DNA from: Poecilobothrus nobilitatus | Taxonomy: Eukaryota; Arthropoda; Insecta; Diptera; Dolichopodidae | NCBI GenBank assembly: GCA_947095535.1 | Contig: OX352774.1 | Span: 172,978,200 to 173,042,199 of the forward strand | DNA: 64,000 bases | Direction of reading: 5' to 3' | In this document: one piece after another, positions 1-12,543 of the stretch | Position numbering within the stretch: the stretch's first letter is position 1 | Layout: every line of letters begins with the position of its first letter | Translations under genes and position numbers: made by a program | The notes under the pieces: generated by a model | What the model was told of the DNA's origin: nothing | Seen by the model: the letters and a program-made list of their open reading frames with translations, nothing else | Databases searched by the model: none

Positions 1-1180
1 TAGATTGATTAATTCCGACATTATCAAATCCTTGAATATTTAAGTCAAGCATATTATGGTTTCGCTGTCATTAAAAAGAAATTTCATGTATTTAATCAGT
101 TCAAAGAAAAATTTCAGAGTTTCACTTTGGTTGATCCGACACATCTTCCGCTGCATGAGGCGATCCTTTCTTTGATTAACTTGCATTTCGTTTAGTCACG
201 TTGACTGACATCACATCTATTCAGGATTCAGGAAGTAATTCATGGTGATACACTTTTATTCACGAACAAATCAGGAATAAAGAATATTCAAATAATTTGA
301 GAAAGGTCGATAGGTTCAAAATATCACACAATTTTATACAGACTACTCCAAATTTTAGCCTATCTCGCGTATATTAAGAGAAATCAACACAGGTTTTGAG
401 CTCTTTGATACCAACGTTAACAAACTAATACTAAGAATCAGACATCATGCCACTATGATAAACCCATTAATCATGATTTAATCATCTAGTACGATTTACA
501 TCCGTAGTCTGCAATATAACTCGCATGCCTTACTTAGCAAAATACAGATTCCCTTTTCTCTATCAGATTTTTAGTTTCTAACTATCATATTTAACTTCAC
601 GAACAGTAATTAAGTAGCTTAATAAGCAGTTTATAGTCTTTATTTAATAACAAACTGCAGCAAAGTAAATGATGGCTAAATCAGTTAATGATAGTTCTCA
701 AAATGATGAATTAATGCTCAATTCACCGTTTCAGATATTTTAGCCGCACTCTTGTGCGAGCATGTTTTTTATATGAAAATTTGAATTCTACCATTTTTCA
801 AATTAAGTTCGGAAGTTTGTTTTCTTTTCGGAAAAAAAAATTGATTTAATTTTAACTTTTTCCTCTCATCAAATAAACAAAAATTTAAAATAATTTAAAT
901 GTTATTTTCAAATTTTACATGTTTAGATTTTTTTCTTCTGCAGAAAAATTGTTCTGAAGCGGTGAACCGTTGTTGAGAGAATTTTCTTTTTTTTTCAAAT
1001 AGTTCAGAAGAAATATGCCGAAGTGATGAACTAAACATAACTGATGCTTATTTACTAAAATAATATGCCTGAGCTAATAATTAAAATAGAGTAGATATCA
1101 TTTTTTACTTTTAATTTAAATTAAGATATGAATCCTATGTGTTTTAAAAAATATATATATAAGAAAAACTTTACATAACG
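1..1180. other. Gene-free AT-rich DNA
   Basis: No supportable gene, RNA or mobile element is visible. Stop codons are frequent in all frames and the composition is the AT-rich background of the window. Bases 1 to about 560 are slightly less AT-rich and free of long homopolymers, so they could be an old unrecognised repeat, but I find no second copy here. Confidence 0.6.
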
Positions 1181-1325
1181 AGGAAGAGTGCAGTAGAGTA
1201 GACTGTGTCAACTCTGGGATACCCGTATGAACGTAATATATCCTGTTTCTATAAAACTTGATCATCTTTTAAAAACATTCAGAGTTTTAGTACCGAACTA
1301 CAGAGATATATTTATGTAAATTGTG

Positions 1326-3225
1326 GAGTTGTATGATAGCTACCCGAATCTATTGCGCCTAGCTTCATTAAGTTCCAAGAAATGCAAAAAGCCTGAACCG
1401 GCTGCTTTAGACCATTCAAATTTTACAAAAATTTTTGGCATGCAACTCGACACTTTTTCACTAAATTTCAGATACCTAGCTTCAATAGACACTGAGTTAT
1501 TTTCATTTAAAAAGAGAAGTTGTATGGCAACTATCCGAACCTGTCATATCATCACACTAAAATTTTACAGAAGTTGTTGCATTAAAACTCGATCATCATT
1601 TGCAAAATTTCAGATACCTAGATTGAATAGACACTGGGTTATTTCCATTTAAAGAAAGAAGTTGTATGGCAGCTACTCGAACCCGGCGGCCGAAAATGCT
1701 GGAGTTAAATAGCAAAACTAACAATTTTGCAAGAGTGACGTAAAAAAAATTTCAGCCTCCTAGCTCCTTTATTTTTTGAGTTATCGTGCGGACGGACACT
1801 GAGTTCTTTTCATTTAAAAAGAGATTTTGTATGGCAGCTACCCGAACCCGTCGCACCAGCACAACCAAATTTTGTAGAAGTTGTTGCCATAAAACTTGAT
1901 CATCATTTGCAAAATTTCAGATACCTAGATTGAACAGACACTGGGTTATTTCTATTTAAAGAAAGAAGTTGTATGGCAGCTACTCGAACCCGGCGGCCGA
2001 AAATGCTGGAGTTAAATAGCAAAACTAACAATTTTGCAAGAGTGACGTAAAAAAAATTTCAGCCTCCTAGCTCCTTTATTTTTTGAGTTATCGTGCGGAC
2101 GGACACTGAGTTCTTTCATTTAAAAAGAGATTTTGTATGGCAGCTACCCGAACCCGTCACACCACCACAACCAAATTTTGCAGAAGTTGTTGCCATAAAA
2201 CTTGATCATCATTCGCAAAATTTCAGATACCTAGATTGAACAGACACTGGGTTATTTCTATTTAAAGAAAGAAGTTGTATGGCAGCTACCCGAACCCGGG
2301 GACAGAAAATGCTGGAGTTAAATAGCAAAACTAACAATTTTACAAAAGTGACGTAAAAAAATTTTCAGCCTCCTAGCTCCTCTATTTTTTGAGTTATCGT
2401 GCGGACGGACACTGAGTTCTTTTCATTTAAAAAGAGATTTTGTATGGCAGCTACCCGAACCCGTCGCACCAGCACAACCAAATTTTGTAGAAGTTGTTGC
2501 CATAAAACTTGATCATCATTTGCAAAATTTCAGACGCCTAGCTTCATTAGGTTCCAAGAGGTGCAAGAAGTCTGAACCGGCTGCTCTAGACCAAACAAAT
2601 TTTACAAAAGTTGTTGGCATATAACTCGACACTTCTTTACTAAATTTCAGATTCCTAGCTTCAATAAACACTGAGTTATTCTCATTTAACCGGATAAGTT
2701 GTATGGCAGCTACCCGAACCCGCCGCACCACCACAACCAAATTTTACAAAAGTTGTTGCCATAAAACTTGATCATCATTTGCAAAATTTCAGACGCCTAG
2801 CTTCATTAGGTTCCAAGAGGTGCAAGAAGTCTGAACCGGCTGCTCTAGACCAACCAAATTTTACAAAAGTTGTTGGCATGTAACTCGACACCTCTTTACT
2901 AAATTTCAGATTCCTAGCTTCAATAAACACTAAGTTATTCTCATTTAAACGGAGAAGTTGTATGGCAGCTACCCGAACCCGCTGCACCAGCACAACCAAA
3001 TTTTACAGAAGTTGTTGCCATAAAACTTGATCATCATTTGCAAAATTTCAGAAACCTAGCTTGAATAGATACTGAGTTATTTCTATATAAAGATAGAAGT
3101 TGTATGGCAGCTACTCGAACCCGCCGACCGAAAATGTTGGATTTAAATAGCAAAACTAACAATTTTGCAAAAGTGACGTAAAAAAAATTTCAGCCCCCTA
3201 GCTCCTTTATTTTTTGAGTTATCGT
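1326..3225. repeat. Higher-order tandem array (142 + 165 bp dimers) inside the Helentron-like element
   Basis: The marker TGTATGGCAGCTACCCGAAC and close variants recurs at about 1326, 1521, 1663, 1828, 1970, 2134, 2276, 2441, 2700, 2959 and 3101. The steps are 195, 142, 165, 142, 164, 142, 165, 259, 259 and 142 bp. The 142 and 165 bp units therefore form a dimer of about 307 bp repeated three times with very high identity, followed by two steps of a 259-bp variant. Part of the (CCGT)n microsatellite edge is copied within the dimer. Units this similar next to more diverged ones suggest recent unequal exchange. Open frames of 70-110 codons here are by-products of the repeat. Confidence 0.85.
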
Positions 3226-3248
3226 GCGGACGGACGGACGGACGGACG
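3226..3248. repeat. (CGGA)n microsatellite
   Basis: About five and a half CGGA units. On the element's own strand this is (TCCG)n and lies between the head and the central array, where the DINE-1 family usually carries its GTCY-type microsatellite. Confidence 0.85.
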
Positions 3249-3389
3249 TACATGGCTTAATCGACTCAGAATTCGATTCTGAGCCGATCCATACCTTTGA
3301 CACTATATCTAGCTCGACTCCTTTAAGGTGTCACAAACGTAATGGCAAATTTATTATACCCTTGAACATAGTTCATACGGGTATAAAAA

Positions 3390-4335
3390 GTAAGTAAGGA
3401 CATTGAAAGTAAGGAATTCTGAACAGCAATAAATTAAAACTCCATTAGGCAACTGATAGGTTTTTAATGATTTAAATCGGATTGCGTAATTTACGAAATA
3501 ACGTAAACTTCAATGTTTAATAAAAAGACATAATATTTCTAGTAAAAGGTAACTAATGGCCAAAAATGTACCGCAATCATACGCAAATACTACTCCTGCC
3601 ACCAATTAATTTGCTTTTTTTTTTTCAGTTTTTTATTAAATAACTCGAATTTATCACAAGTCAACTTTTAACATAAATAAATCAATTTCAATTCAGATAA
3701 TAAAAAATTTAAAAATATCAGTTAAAAAATAAGCAAATGTAACAATTTAAAAGGATATTAACCAATTTATTGCATTAACTGTAACCAAAAGATACTTTTT
3801 TAAATTAAATATTGACCACAAATGTTTTATAGATACAAAAACTTAAATAAGGGATTTGGTTTTTTTTTTTTTGCGCGGGAATATGCCTTTTTATACATTT
3901 TACTTTTTTATACAGTTTACCTGTGCAGCATTTTTTTTTTTTAATTGAATTGTTAATTAGATTTAAAATAAAAAAAAATTGTGTTATCCAATAAAATGAC
4001 ATTTTAAAATAATTAAATTATCCATTTATACTGCTTTTTTTTATAGTACAAAAAGTAAAAAATTAAATTACCATATTAAATTATTTTTTTTATTTATTCA
4101 AAGTCAGTTTAAACTACAAAATGTTACGAAAAAAATAACATTTAAGTTGTAATAAAAAAGTTTTATTTAACTATAAATTGCTATTGTAATTAAACGTGTT
4201 CGTGTTGGTGAAATTTAAGAGAAGCAAATTTTAATTTTCAAAAAAATTATTATAAAGCTTAGACGATCATTTGTCTCATATGACAAACAGCACGTTGCAG
4301 ATTCTGATTCCGGGATATTCAATTCAATTTTAATT
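3390..4335. other. Gene-free AT-rich DNA
   Basis: Homopolymer-rich background with no supportable feature. The reading frame at 3805-4002 on the minus strand is low-complexity lysine/isoleucine/phenylalanine sequence from T and A runs and is not called. Confidence 0.6.
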
Positions 4336-4337
4336 TT

Positions 4338-4600
4338 TGAAATTGCTACTACATATATATACGCTAAGTCAGTAATCACTAAACTCTAGGTTGAAACCTC
4401 AATTTCAAACTTAAGGACAACATGCCAAAAAAAATTTGGTATTAAGTTTCTTTAGATTTATGACGGAAAAGGTTTTTAAAGCTTCTTAAATCTACATCTG
4501 AAAATTTACTTAAATCATGAAAAAATAAACTACCAAGTTTTTTTTGTATTTTTTCTTGACGGACTAGGACAGATGAAGAAATAGTATTCCACTCTCTTTA
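4338..4600. repeat. Dispersed repeat X, copy 1 (diverged)
   Basis: It shares short blocks with 18190-18530 and 23636-23900: a TCAGTAATCACTAAACTCTAGG-like segment, a TTAAGTTTCTTTAGATT segment, and a TTTTTCTTG..CGGA..AGGACAG-like end that matches copy 2. The order of blocks is conserved but spacing differs, as expected of an old interspersed repeat. No terminal repeats or coding sequence are visible, so the class is unknown. Confidence 0.4.
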
Positions 4601-4712
4601 TAGCACCAATTTCTTAACAAAATCCAATATAGCCCATAAATATTAGACTATATATACCAAGAATAACAGACTATATTATTGCCCACAAATAGGAGCATGT
4701 CATTCGGATGTA

Positions 4713-5032
4713 GTGTCATTTGACTGTAATTTTGCAAATTGACTGTATCATCATTTAACTCTGTTTCATTGTCTGATATCATTTGACTGTATTTCATTTG
4801 ACTCTATGTAAAACGTAAAATTTAAAATTGGTTACAAAATCAAAGTTTCAATAATTTGTCGAGCAGGAGTTTGTAAGTAGCAGCCCCCACTCTTTTAAAT
4901 GTTTTATTGTTGAAATATGTGTGTAAAACTTATAACTAGGGATTGAGACTATTTTAGGGTTGGTTACAAATGAAGTGCAGTCAAATGAAATAGAGACAAA
5001 TGAAAATATAGACAAGTGACATACAGTCAAAT
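4713..5032. mobile_element. Foldback-like element A with tandem-repeat arms
   Basis: The left arm (4713-4806) is a degenerate tandem of a CATTTGACTGTA motif. The right arm (4974-5032) carries the complement, CAGTCAAATG and variants, in the opposite sense. The two could fold into a long imperfect hairpin. The interior (about 4893-4972) contains TTTATTGTTGAAATATG, then a TAGGGATT segment, then TTGGTTACAAA. The same string recurs in order inside foldback B at 52429-52762. No reading frame is present. Arms made of short tandem units are typical of foldback elements. Target duplications were not identified, so the ends are approximate. Confidence 0.6.
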
Positions 5033-5045
5033 TTCATTCACTCTT

Positions 5046-5985
5046 TAATAGTAAACCCCCCAGGAATATTTGCATTGATGTAATATTAATCTTAAAAATA
5101 AATGTTGGGACTTATCATTGCCCAGTTAAGGTGTCCCGTTGTAAATTGTAAAATATTATTAATTAATGAATAGCCAATTACGCGAAAGTTAAATTTTATT
5201 AGTTTACTTTGCTTAAACCAAACCTACCCGATTTTTAAATCATTGGATAATAACTAAATATTTTTTTGTTTTCATTTTTAAAAAATTTACAAAGGTGCAA
5301 AAGGTGTCAAAAAAAAAAATGAACAATTTTATAAATTATATATAAAATCCTCAACAATAAAAAATTTTTTTTTTAATTAAATAATTTCCTAAAATATTTT
5401 TTAATATTTATTTTGTACAAAAGACTTTACGAACAATATTATATTTAAAAACAAAAAAAAACTATGTTTCTCCCGAGACATTGCTTCATTACTGTCACAT
5501 TAACTTAAACAATATAAAAGAAAAAAATTCTTAATTCTTATCTTAAGATTTCGTCTTGAAAAAATCTTTAGAGAATTTTTTAAGGAACTTAATAAATTTA
5601 GGGTTCCTTAGATTAATAATTTTTTGTTTAGCTCTTTAAGTACTATTTTTGTTTTGTTTTGCTTTGTTTGTTTTTTTTCAACGCAAAAATGAAGATATTT
5701 AAAAAATCCTTTATTTTGTCTTTTTTTCTCCTTTGTAAAAATATGTTCCTTTTAAGAACATTTTTCAAAAAAACAATTAAAAAAATTGGCTATTTACTTT
5801 TTCAGCCTGTACGACCGTCCTTTTACTGTTTACAAAATTTCTAAAACTAGGCATTCAATTTTAACCTGCATGTATAAGTTTTATAAAAAATTAATGATAG
5901 GGAACAACTTATTAATGTAACCTCTCTCATTATAATCTAAAAACAACTTTTTTAAAACTTTTTTCAATCTAAAAACGGCGATAAA
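5046..5985. other. Gene-free AT-rich DNA
   Basis: Only homopolymer-rich background is visible. The 61-codon frame at 5659-5844 is phenylalanine/lysine-rich low-complexity sequence and is not supported as a gene. Confidence 0.6.
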
Positions 5986-5989
5986 ACAT

Positions 5990-6310
5990 TTTTCTAGCTT
6001 TATCTAGTATTTAAGTTGACCGTTATGTGAAAACAAGATAATGTAATATTTTGCTTCCGTCATAATTCCGGCACACTTTCATTTAGAATCTTGAAATTTT
6101 TAGAGAAGAAAAACTTTTTAATTAGCATAAATTACTTAGGAAATTTTTTGTACCATCCTCTGTTTAAAAGCTATTACGGACCAAATATTTAATATTTACA
6201 ATTTTTAGACACCTGCAACTGAGCCGTCTATACAATTTTTTTTAAAATAAAATGTTGTAAAATTAAAGCTTCAACATTATATTTGTCTGTCACAATGTTT
6301 TCTTATAGGT
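5990..6310 (+). mobile_element. Degenerate Helentron-like internal fragment
   Basis: This segment aligns by eye with 16905-17180 inside the Helentron-like element at 16365-17602. Shared blocks in order are ACCGTTATG, CTTGAAATTTT, GACACCTG/ACACCTG and AAATTAAAGCTTCAA. Neither a TATACCC head hairpin nor a 3' stem-loop flanks it, so it is an internal remnant. Similarity is patchy, which suggests an old copy. Confidence 0.5.
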
Positions 6311-9300
6311 ATATAAAATTCGAACAAAAGTTACAGATTTTGGTGCAAGTCACAATATTTTGAAACTGTTTTTATTATCTTTTGGAAAATATGAGCCTTT
6401 AAAAATCTTTTATTTTACATTCTTCCTTGTTTAAAATTCTTTAATATTTTAAAAGTATAACTTTGTTAATTGAATGTTGTTTGTACATCTTAATAAGTAC
6501 TCTTTATACATCCTGGTAAGAAGTACCTTCATCTTTATTTCTGCAAGAATTAATATTTTATCCAAAAACATTTCAGTTTTACACATAAATAATTAGAATT
6601 TAATTAGGGTAAGTATAATTTTAAAAATATCTAATAAGAATCTAGCGACTATAGACAAAATGAGAATACTATTTTAATCCTTCTATCTTTTATCATATTT
6701 ATGACTGCTTTGTGTCTTGCGTTACCAAATCTCAATCTAGTTTTCAATTTGAAAAATCATTACGTTGAAAAAAGGAATAAACTATCCTATAATTAGCAAG
6801 ATATATTAAAATTAATTCATTATTCTTTTAATATATACATATATATATGCATATATATCTTATGCGTATGAATGTTTTCCATTATTTTGATGATCTTTAA
6901 TAACAATTTAAGTTGTCGAAAAGTTTGAAAAATAAGATTTTTCATTTTATACAATGAAATTTTCTTTTTTATGTTTTTTTATTGGCATTTTTTTCTCAAA
7001 AATTTTCTTGTTCACTTACTCTTATGTGAAAAAAAATATATATTATTTTTGTTTTTATTTTTTTTAATGAATAAGAGTTTCAGCATAATGGTTCTGTACT
7101 TCATATTGATAAAACGATTTAGATAATAAGGATACCTTTTTTTCTTTTCTTTTTTATTGTATACCTTTTTTTTTCCTATAATACTTATCTGTAGGGGTTA
7201 TGGGTTATTAATACCCATTCTTTAATGATCACCGTATACCAAACAACCGCCCATCAAATACCCTAGCCTTTTTCAAGTTTTTCCATTGTTCGAGTGCTTC
7301 TTTGTGTATTTTTTTTTTAACAGTAACGAACTCATAGATAAGGATATTAAAAAAAAAATAAATGAAAAATGTACAGTTTATATACTTATGTACATAACAG
7401 CAGTTGCTGTTATGTAGTTGTATTGTTGTTGATTTTTTCTATAATTCTCTTAAATATTATTTTTTTATTTTCACATAAATATACGATACTCTTATACAAG
7501 TAAAATCATTGCACATATAAGATTAAGGATTAAGGATATCCGATTAACATGAACTCCAAATAATAACAATAGACATTTCAGAAAAAAAAAAAACAAAAAA
7601 ACAAAAAACGATAAAAGAATTTTCATTATAATCAAGATAGATGAATGATGTTAAAATTGACTATATTTAAAGAAATACCGACACAGAAAGAAGAGAGAGA
7701 AGGAGAAAAGAGAAGTAAAAGAATGAGGATTCATTAAATAAAAAGGACATATTAGTTCAAAACAAAAAGGAAAGAAAAAACCAAAACAGAAGTTAAAAAA
7801 AGCTAAAAAGACAAAAATATAAAAATGAGAAGTTATGTAAGGACTTCAATTAAAAGAGTATTTTCGAATCGATAATTTGTAAAAAGGACATTTCCTAAGA
7901 TTTTTTTGTTTTCATTACAAACTTGTATTCATATTTCTTCATGCTGCATTCACTGCTTCAGAAAATTGTTCTGAACGCATACGCGTGCATGTTTTTTATA
8001 GGGAAATTTAAACTCTTTCAATTTTTAAAAAAGTTCAGAATTTTTTTTTTTCTTTCGAAAAAAGTTTACTTAACTTTAACATTTTTAATTCAGAACTTCA
8101 GAACTATTTTTTTTTTTTTGTTGCTCTTATTTTCACTTTTTTTGACATTTCCCACATTTTAAAAAAAATTTTATTAGAAAATAGAAAGAGCGCAGTAATA
8201 TTTTTTTCTGTCAAAAATTTTTTTTTTTTTTTGATAGGAAAATGTTCTAAAGCAAAAAATCGTTAAAGTTAGAATTCTGTTTTAAAAAAATTGTTCGGTA
8301 CTAAATGTGTTGAGCCAGTGCAGAAGAAGTATCCTTTCTTCAATTTTTTCATTATTCTAAATTTAAAAAATCGCTTAATAAAATAAGATGATTAGTATAG
8401 TCTAAGATGAAAACATGAATGAAATGGTGTATGGAATGAAATGTAAAACAAAGTTTCAGCCAATATGCTTTAAAAGAAGTTCAAGATTGATTGATACATA
8501 TTTAAATGGTGTTCTTCAAATTCTCTTAATATTTATTTAAATGGTTTTTGGTCTATATATAAAATAAGGATCTTAAATATGAACCCAAATTCATAAAAAT
8601 CAAATAAATAATTATCTAATACCTGTCTATTTATTAAAAAAAATTGTATTGGACCTATAACGTACTTAAATTTTATTCTTTTTAAATTGACATATCATCT
8701 AAAAGTTTTGTTCAAGATCTTCCTTAAACTAGAACAATTTTATAAGACTTTAAATATTTTTCGACAAAAATAAAAAATAAGTTAAAAGTGATTATTTAAC
8801 AAACAGTTAAATCGTCAGATAAATTTTTATTTTCTATGCCAGAGTAAATTAAAAAAAAATGAAGAACAACAAAATATATGGGTGTAAATTATGAAAGGTC
8901 TGTTTAAGTTTTCTTTTTGGGATTTGTTTTTTTTTTATTTATTTTTTGTTAAATCTCAGCCAAAAAACAAACAAACAAAAGAATGAGTTGCATTTTAGAT
9001 TTCTTTTTTTTTTTTTTTTTGTGTTTATAAATTTTCTTAAATATCAATCTTTAAAATGTTATAGTAGTCCTTTTCTGTTCATTACTCTATTTATTTAATT
9101 TTTATTTATTTTTAAAAATTTTCAAATTAATTATAAATAGACCTTTAAACTAAAAATAAAAAATATATATATATATATTTGTTGTTTTTCTTTATTTTTT
9201 TGGACATTTGTAATAAAAAACATTATCCTGTTATCTAATAACAAGAAAAAAATGAAAAAACAAAAAAAAGGAAAATAATTTTCATGCTTTTGAAATATTT

Positions 9301-10320
9301 TTCAATTTAATTTAAGTTATTTTGTTTTTTCTTCGTAGGTATATTGAAGGATATCTCAAACCTAAAATTTTTTCTCTATATAAATATATATATATACTAC
9401 ATAAGTAATTTTTATCATCATTATTTTAAACACCAGCAGGACTCAATTATTATTTATAAAAAAGGCTGGACACTTTTCGTCTGTTTTTGATTACCTAAAA
9501 AAACATGTCTCTTTTTAAAATTAAAATTGAAAAAAGAAACAAACAAAAATGATGTCCTTTTTTTTTTTTTGATATAATATTTTGTTTTTTTTTTTAAAAG
9601 GATAAAATAAATATTAATTATAAAACAAGTGATGAAAAATTAATTATTTATCTGAAGATAATGATTATAAGATAAATCTTAATATTATAAAAAAAAGTTG
9701 ATATATATATATTTTATATATAATGAAAATAAAATATAAGAAATTATCCTTTATTTTCAAAAAAAAAAAAAAACAAAACGAATTTATTAATTATTAATTA
9801 AACAAAAATTGGTATATTAGGGTATATACAACTTTTTTGTGTTTATTTTTTTTTTTTTGTTTTTTTTTGCTGCTCCGGCTACTGGTCATCATTCATCATA
9901 AAGTAAATGTCGGTCAAAATAACAAATTAAATAGTTGCTAAATTTATTTAAATAATGAAAATTTACCTTTTAAAAACTAAAACTCTTTAATTTTTCTATT
10001 TTTAATAAAAGGTGTGTGTCTTTGATAAAAAAATTTCCGAAATTTATTTGTAGATATATTATTTTATTATTATTAATTATTAAATAGATATATCTACAAA
10101 AATATCATCATTGCCAGAATAATTTATATGAAAAATGTGTAGTTTATTTATTATAAAAATAAGATTCTTTTTTTTATACGTTGGAAAAGTCTTACCAAGA
10201 TCCCGTATATTTTAGTAGAACACATATTATACTATACTATACGTTCACATATTATACTATACCTAAGTATCTATTCATTTAACAAATCATTTTTTTCTTT
10301 TTTTACATACTATCCAAACA
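6311..10320. other. Gene-free AT-rich DNA with one strong palindrome
   Basis: Four kilobases of A/T homopolymers, (AT)n tracts (for example near 6830-6860, 9160-9180 and 9385-9400) and chance frames. Nothing here supports a gene. The 79-codon frame at 7923-8162 is phenylalanine-rich low-complexity sequence. The only discrete structure is the palindrome at 7391-7416. Confidence 0.6.
7391..7416. repeat. Near-perfect palindrome, 12-bp arms
   Basis: TACATAACAGCA is followed by two bases and its exact complement. Twelve paired positions with a 2-nt centre would extrude as a cruciform rather than an RNA hairpin. No repeated copy was found in the window and its function is unknown. Confidence 0.8.
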
Positions 10321-10605
10321 CTAAAGACGGATTCCTCTTAAATTATTGTAGGTTCGGATAAAGGGGAAACGTTTTGGAGGGAAATGGAAATAGGATGTAA
10401 AGGGAGAATTGGAAGATAAATTAAAGACTAATCTGAACAGGTTCTTTTTGGAAAGATGTAAATTGTAAAATAGCGTATTTCCATCAGAGGGGAACATATT
10501 GGATGGAAGCATGTTCCACATTTTAGCAGTTCTCACAATAAATGTATTTTGATAACGAGTTTTAAACCGTCTAAGGATTTCCACAGTATATAAATGAGCA
10601 TTCAA
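10321..10605 (-). pseudogene. C-terminal fragment of a Jockey/CR1-like LINE reverse transcriptase
   Basis: The minus-strand translation (94 codons, ending at a natural stop) contains FIVRTAKMWNMLPSNMFPS, then a YNL..K motif. This is the typical tail of Jockey/CR1-like non-LTR reverse transcriptases: aromatic-rich RTAKxWNxLP, then a YNL..FK helix just before the end of the protein. The segment is less AT-rich than its surroundings. Catalytic RT motifs are absent because the fragment is 5'-truncated, the usual result of incomplete target-primed reverse transcription. It may belong to the same family as the RT fragment at 46700-47272, but the two do not overlap in protein coordinates, so this cannot be tested here. 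Confidence 0.75.
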
Positions 10606-12543
10606 TTTAGAATATTAATCTATTTATTTATTTAAAAATGATAAAACCATAAGATAGAATTGATTTCATTTTATAAATAAAAAATTTTATATAAAAATTT
10701 TTTTTCTATATTTTTCTTAAAACACCAAAAAATGATTTTAATTATGTAAATAACATTTAGTTCTCTATTCTTGTTATTATTGTGCATATATATTATAATT
10801 TTTTTAGATAACCTAATAAATCCAACATACATACATTATGTATATTATATATATATACTTAATATGTAAAATTCCAATTACTCCAGATTAATATTTTATT
10901 AGTCCTCCTTTTCATACCTAGAAAGAATTGTAAAGATAGTATACAATTAACATGCATTAAAAATAATAACAAACATCATTGATCTATAATCTATATTCAT
11001 CTATTCTTTTTAAATAATTTATTTAAGGCTCTCTCTACGATTCTGTGTATCTTTCATAGTTCTTTTGTGAATTTATAATAAAAAAAAAAAAAATTTTACA
11101 TCCACGAAATTCATTTGGGATTTTTTTTTTTTTCGCAATTAAATCTGTGTTTTATTTTTTTACTTCTGAATCTCTTGATATATCAATAATAATTAACCTC
11201 AATTCGAACAAATTTTACAATATTGATTATATATACTTAAAACATACATATATTATGTACACCAAGAAATTGTTAGATATATCATTATACAATAGTTATA
11301 GTCTTGCGTAATTAAATTTCAAAAAATTGATTGCAATTTGATTGACTTCTTCAAATCTAACATCAATGTTTTACTCTTGTGTATACTCTTATATGTATAT
11401 AATTAGATAAAAGAAACGTAACTATAGTAGCTTAGTTTGATTAATCTTTAAGTCATTGAAAATTAAATTAAATTTTTGTTTTGTTTTTTGTTTGTTAGAT
11501 ACGAATTTGAATTAATCCACATTTCTATATAAAAAAAAAAAATATGATGATGATCAAATTGTAAATGTGGAAATAATATGGTAAAATTTCAAAAAACCTT
11601 AATTAATTTTGGTTTTCCTTTTATCAAAGCTCTTGCATAATTTTCATTTCTACTATTCTTATAATAATGAAATAGTTAAATTGATATGCAATGGAAAGTA
11701 TTATTGGATTGGTAATTATTTTTTAGGGAAAAACAAAAGATGAACACACTTTCATTTTACAGATTGCATATTTTCAGGTAATTAATTAAAATTAAATAAG
11801 AATGTATTTTGTTTTTGTTTAATTTTAATTTAATTTGTAATATTTGGTTCAAATAAGAAAGGAAAAGAAAATTTTTTGAATAGTTATAATTATTAAGGAT
11901 AACTAAAAAAGTTCTTTCTTTTACGAATAGATTCTTTTGAGCTTGTTGGATGTGCTCTAAATGGGATGTGCAGGTTTGACCAGTAATATAATGTGGGGTT
12001 GAGAAATTGAACTAATGTGGGAATTTCAACTTCAACAGTTCAGCTGTTATATCACCAATAAGTGCAGTTTTTTTCAAATATTTAATTGCGTCTTTTAATT
12101 TTGCTGATATCAGGTAGTTTTATAGAGATTCTTAAGTTTCTCTTTCCTTTCTGTTACAGAGGTATGAAAAGTCTGTTACGGTATAAAGTCGTACTAGTAC
12201 ACTCCAATCGGTATACCCTCAGCAACTTCATCTGACACACATATATATCAACACATACATTAGCATTCAAGTGGAAACTACCAATCCAAGTGAGGTAGGG
12301 GGCAAATAGAAGTTTATAGTATTTTTAAGCGTATTCTATAATTCAGTTCATGATGTATTTATGCACTTTCTTATAATAATTTTCTAAAACTTTTATTAAG
12401 TCTATATATTGTCTGCAAAAGCTTGTCTGTTTAATTTCTACTTTTACATTAATTTTCCAAACTTTTCGTTGCTTCGCCTTTCATATTTTTTTTTACATTT
12501 TACTGCAATCACTTTTTATTTAAGCAAAACAAAAATTTGAAAT
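10606..12543. other. Gene-free AT-rich DNA
   Basis: AT-rich background with homopolymers. A slightly GC-richer segment at about 12150-12310 has no recognisable coding or repeat signature. Confidence 0.55.

Larger units (their letters stand above)
1180..3386 (-). mobile_element. DINE-1/Helentron-like non-autonomous element with expanded internal array
   Basis: Read on the minus strand, the element opens at 3385 with a hairpin: TATACCC and GGGTATA arms (plus strand 3355-3361 and 3379-3385), with an inner TGAAC/GTTCA stem. The head is followed by a (CCGT)n microsatellite. A perfect 14-bp subterminal inverted repeat pairs ATACCCGTATGAAC at 1219-1232 with its complement at 3371-3384. A short stem-loop, AGAGT/ACTCT at 1195-1215, lies just outside the distal repeat. 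Head palindrome, subterminal inverted repeats, microsatellite, central tandem repeats and 3' stem-loop match the known plan of DINE-1 (INE-1) and other Helentron-associated elements, whose heads also start TATACCC. There is no Rep/helicase frame, so it is non-autonomous. The exact 3' limit near 1180 is inferred from the stem-loop. Confidence 0.8.

Noticed and set aside
2516..2999. Two 74-codon minus-strand frames with nearly identical products
   Set aside because: They are antisense readings of two successive 259-bp units of the Helentron-like array, so the similarity comes from the DNA repeat.
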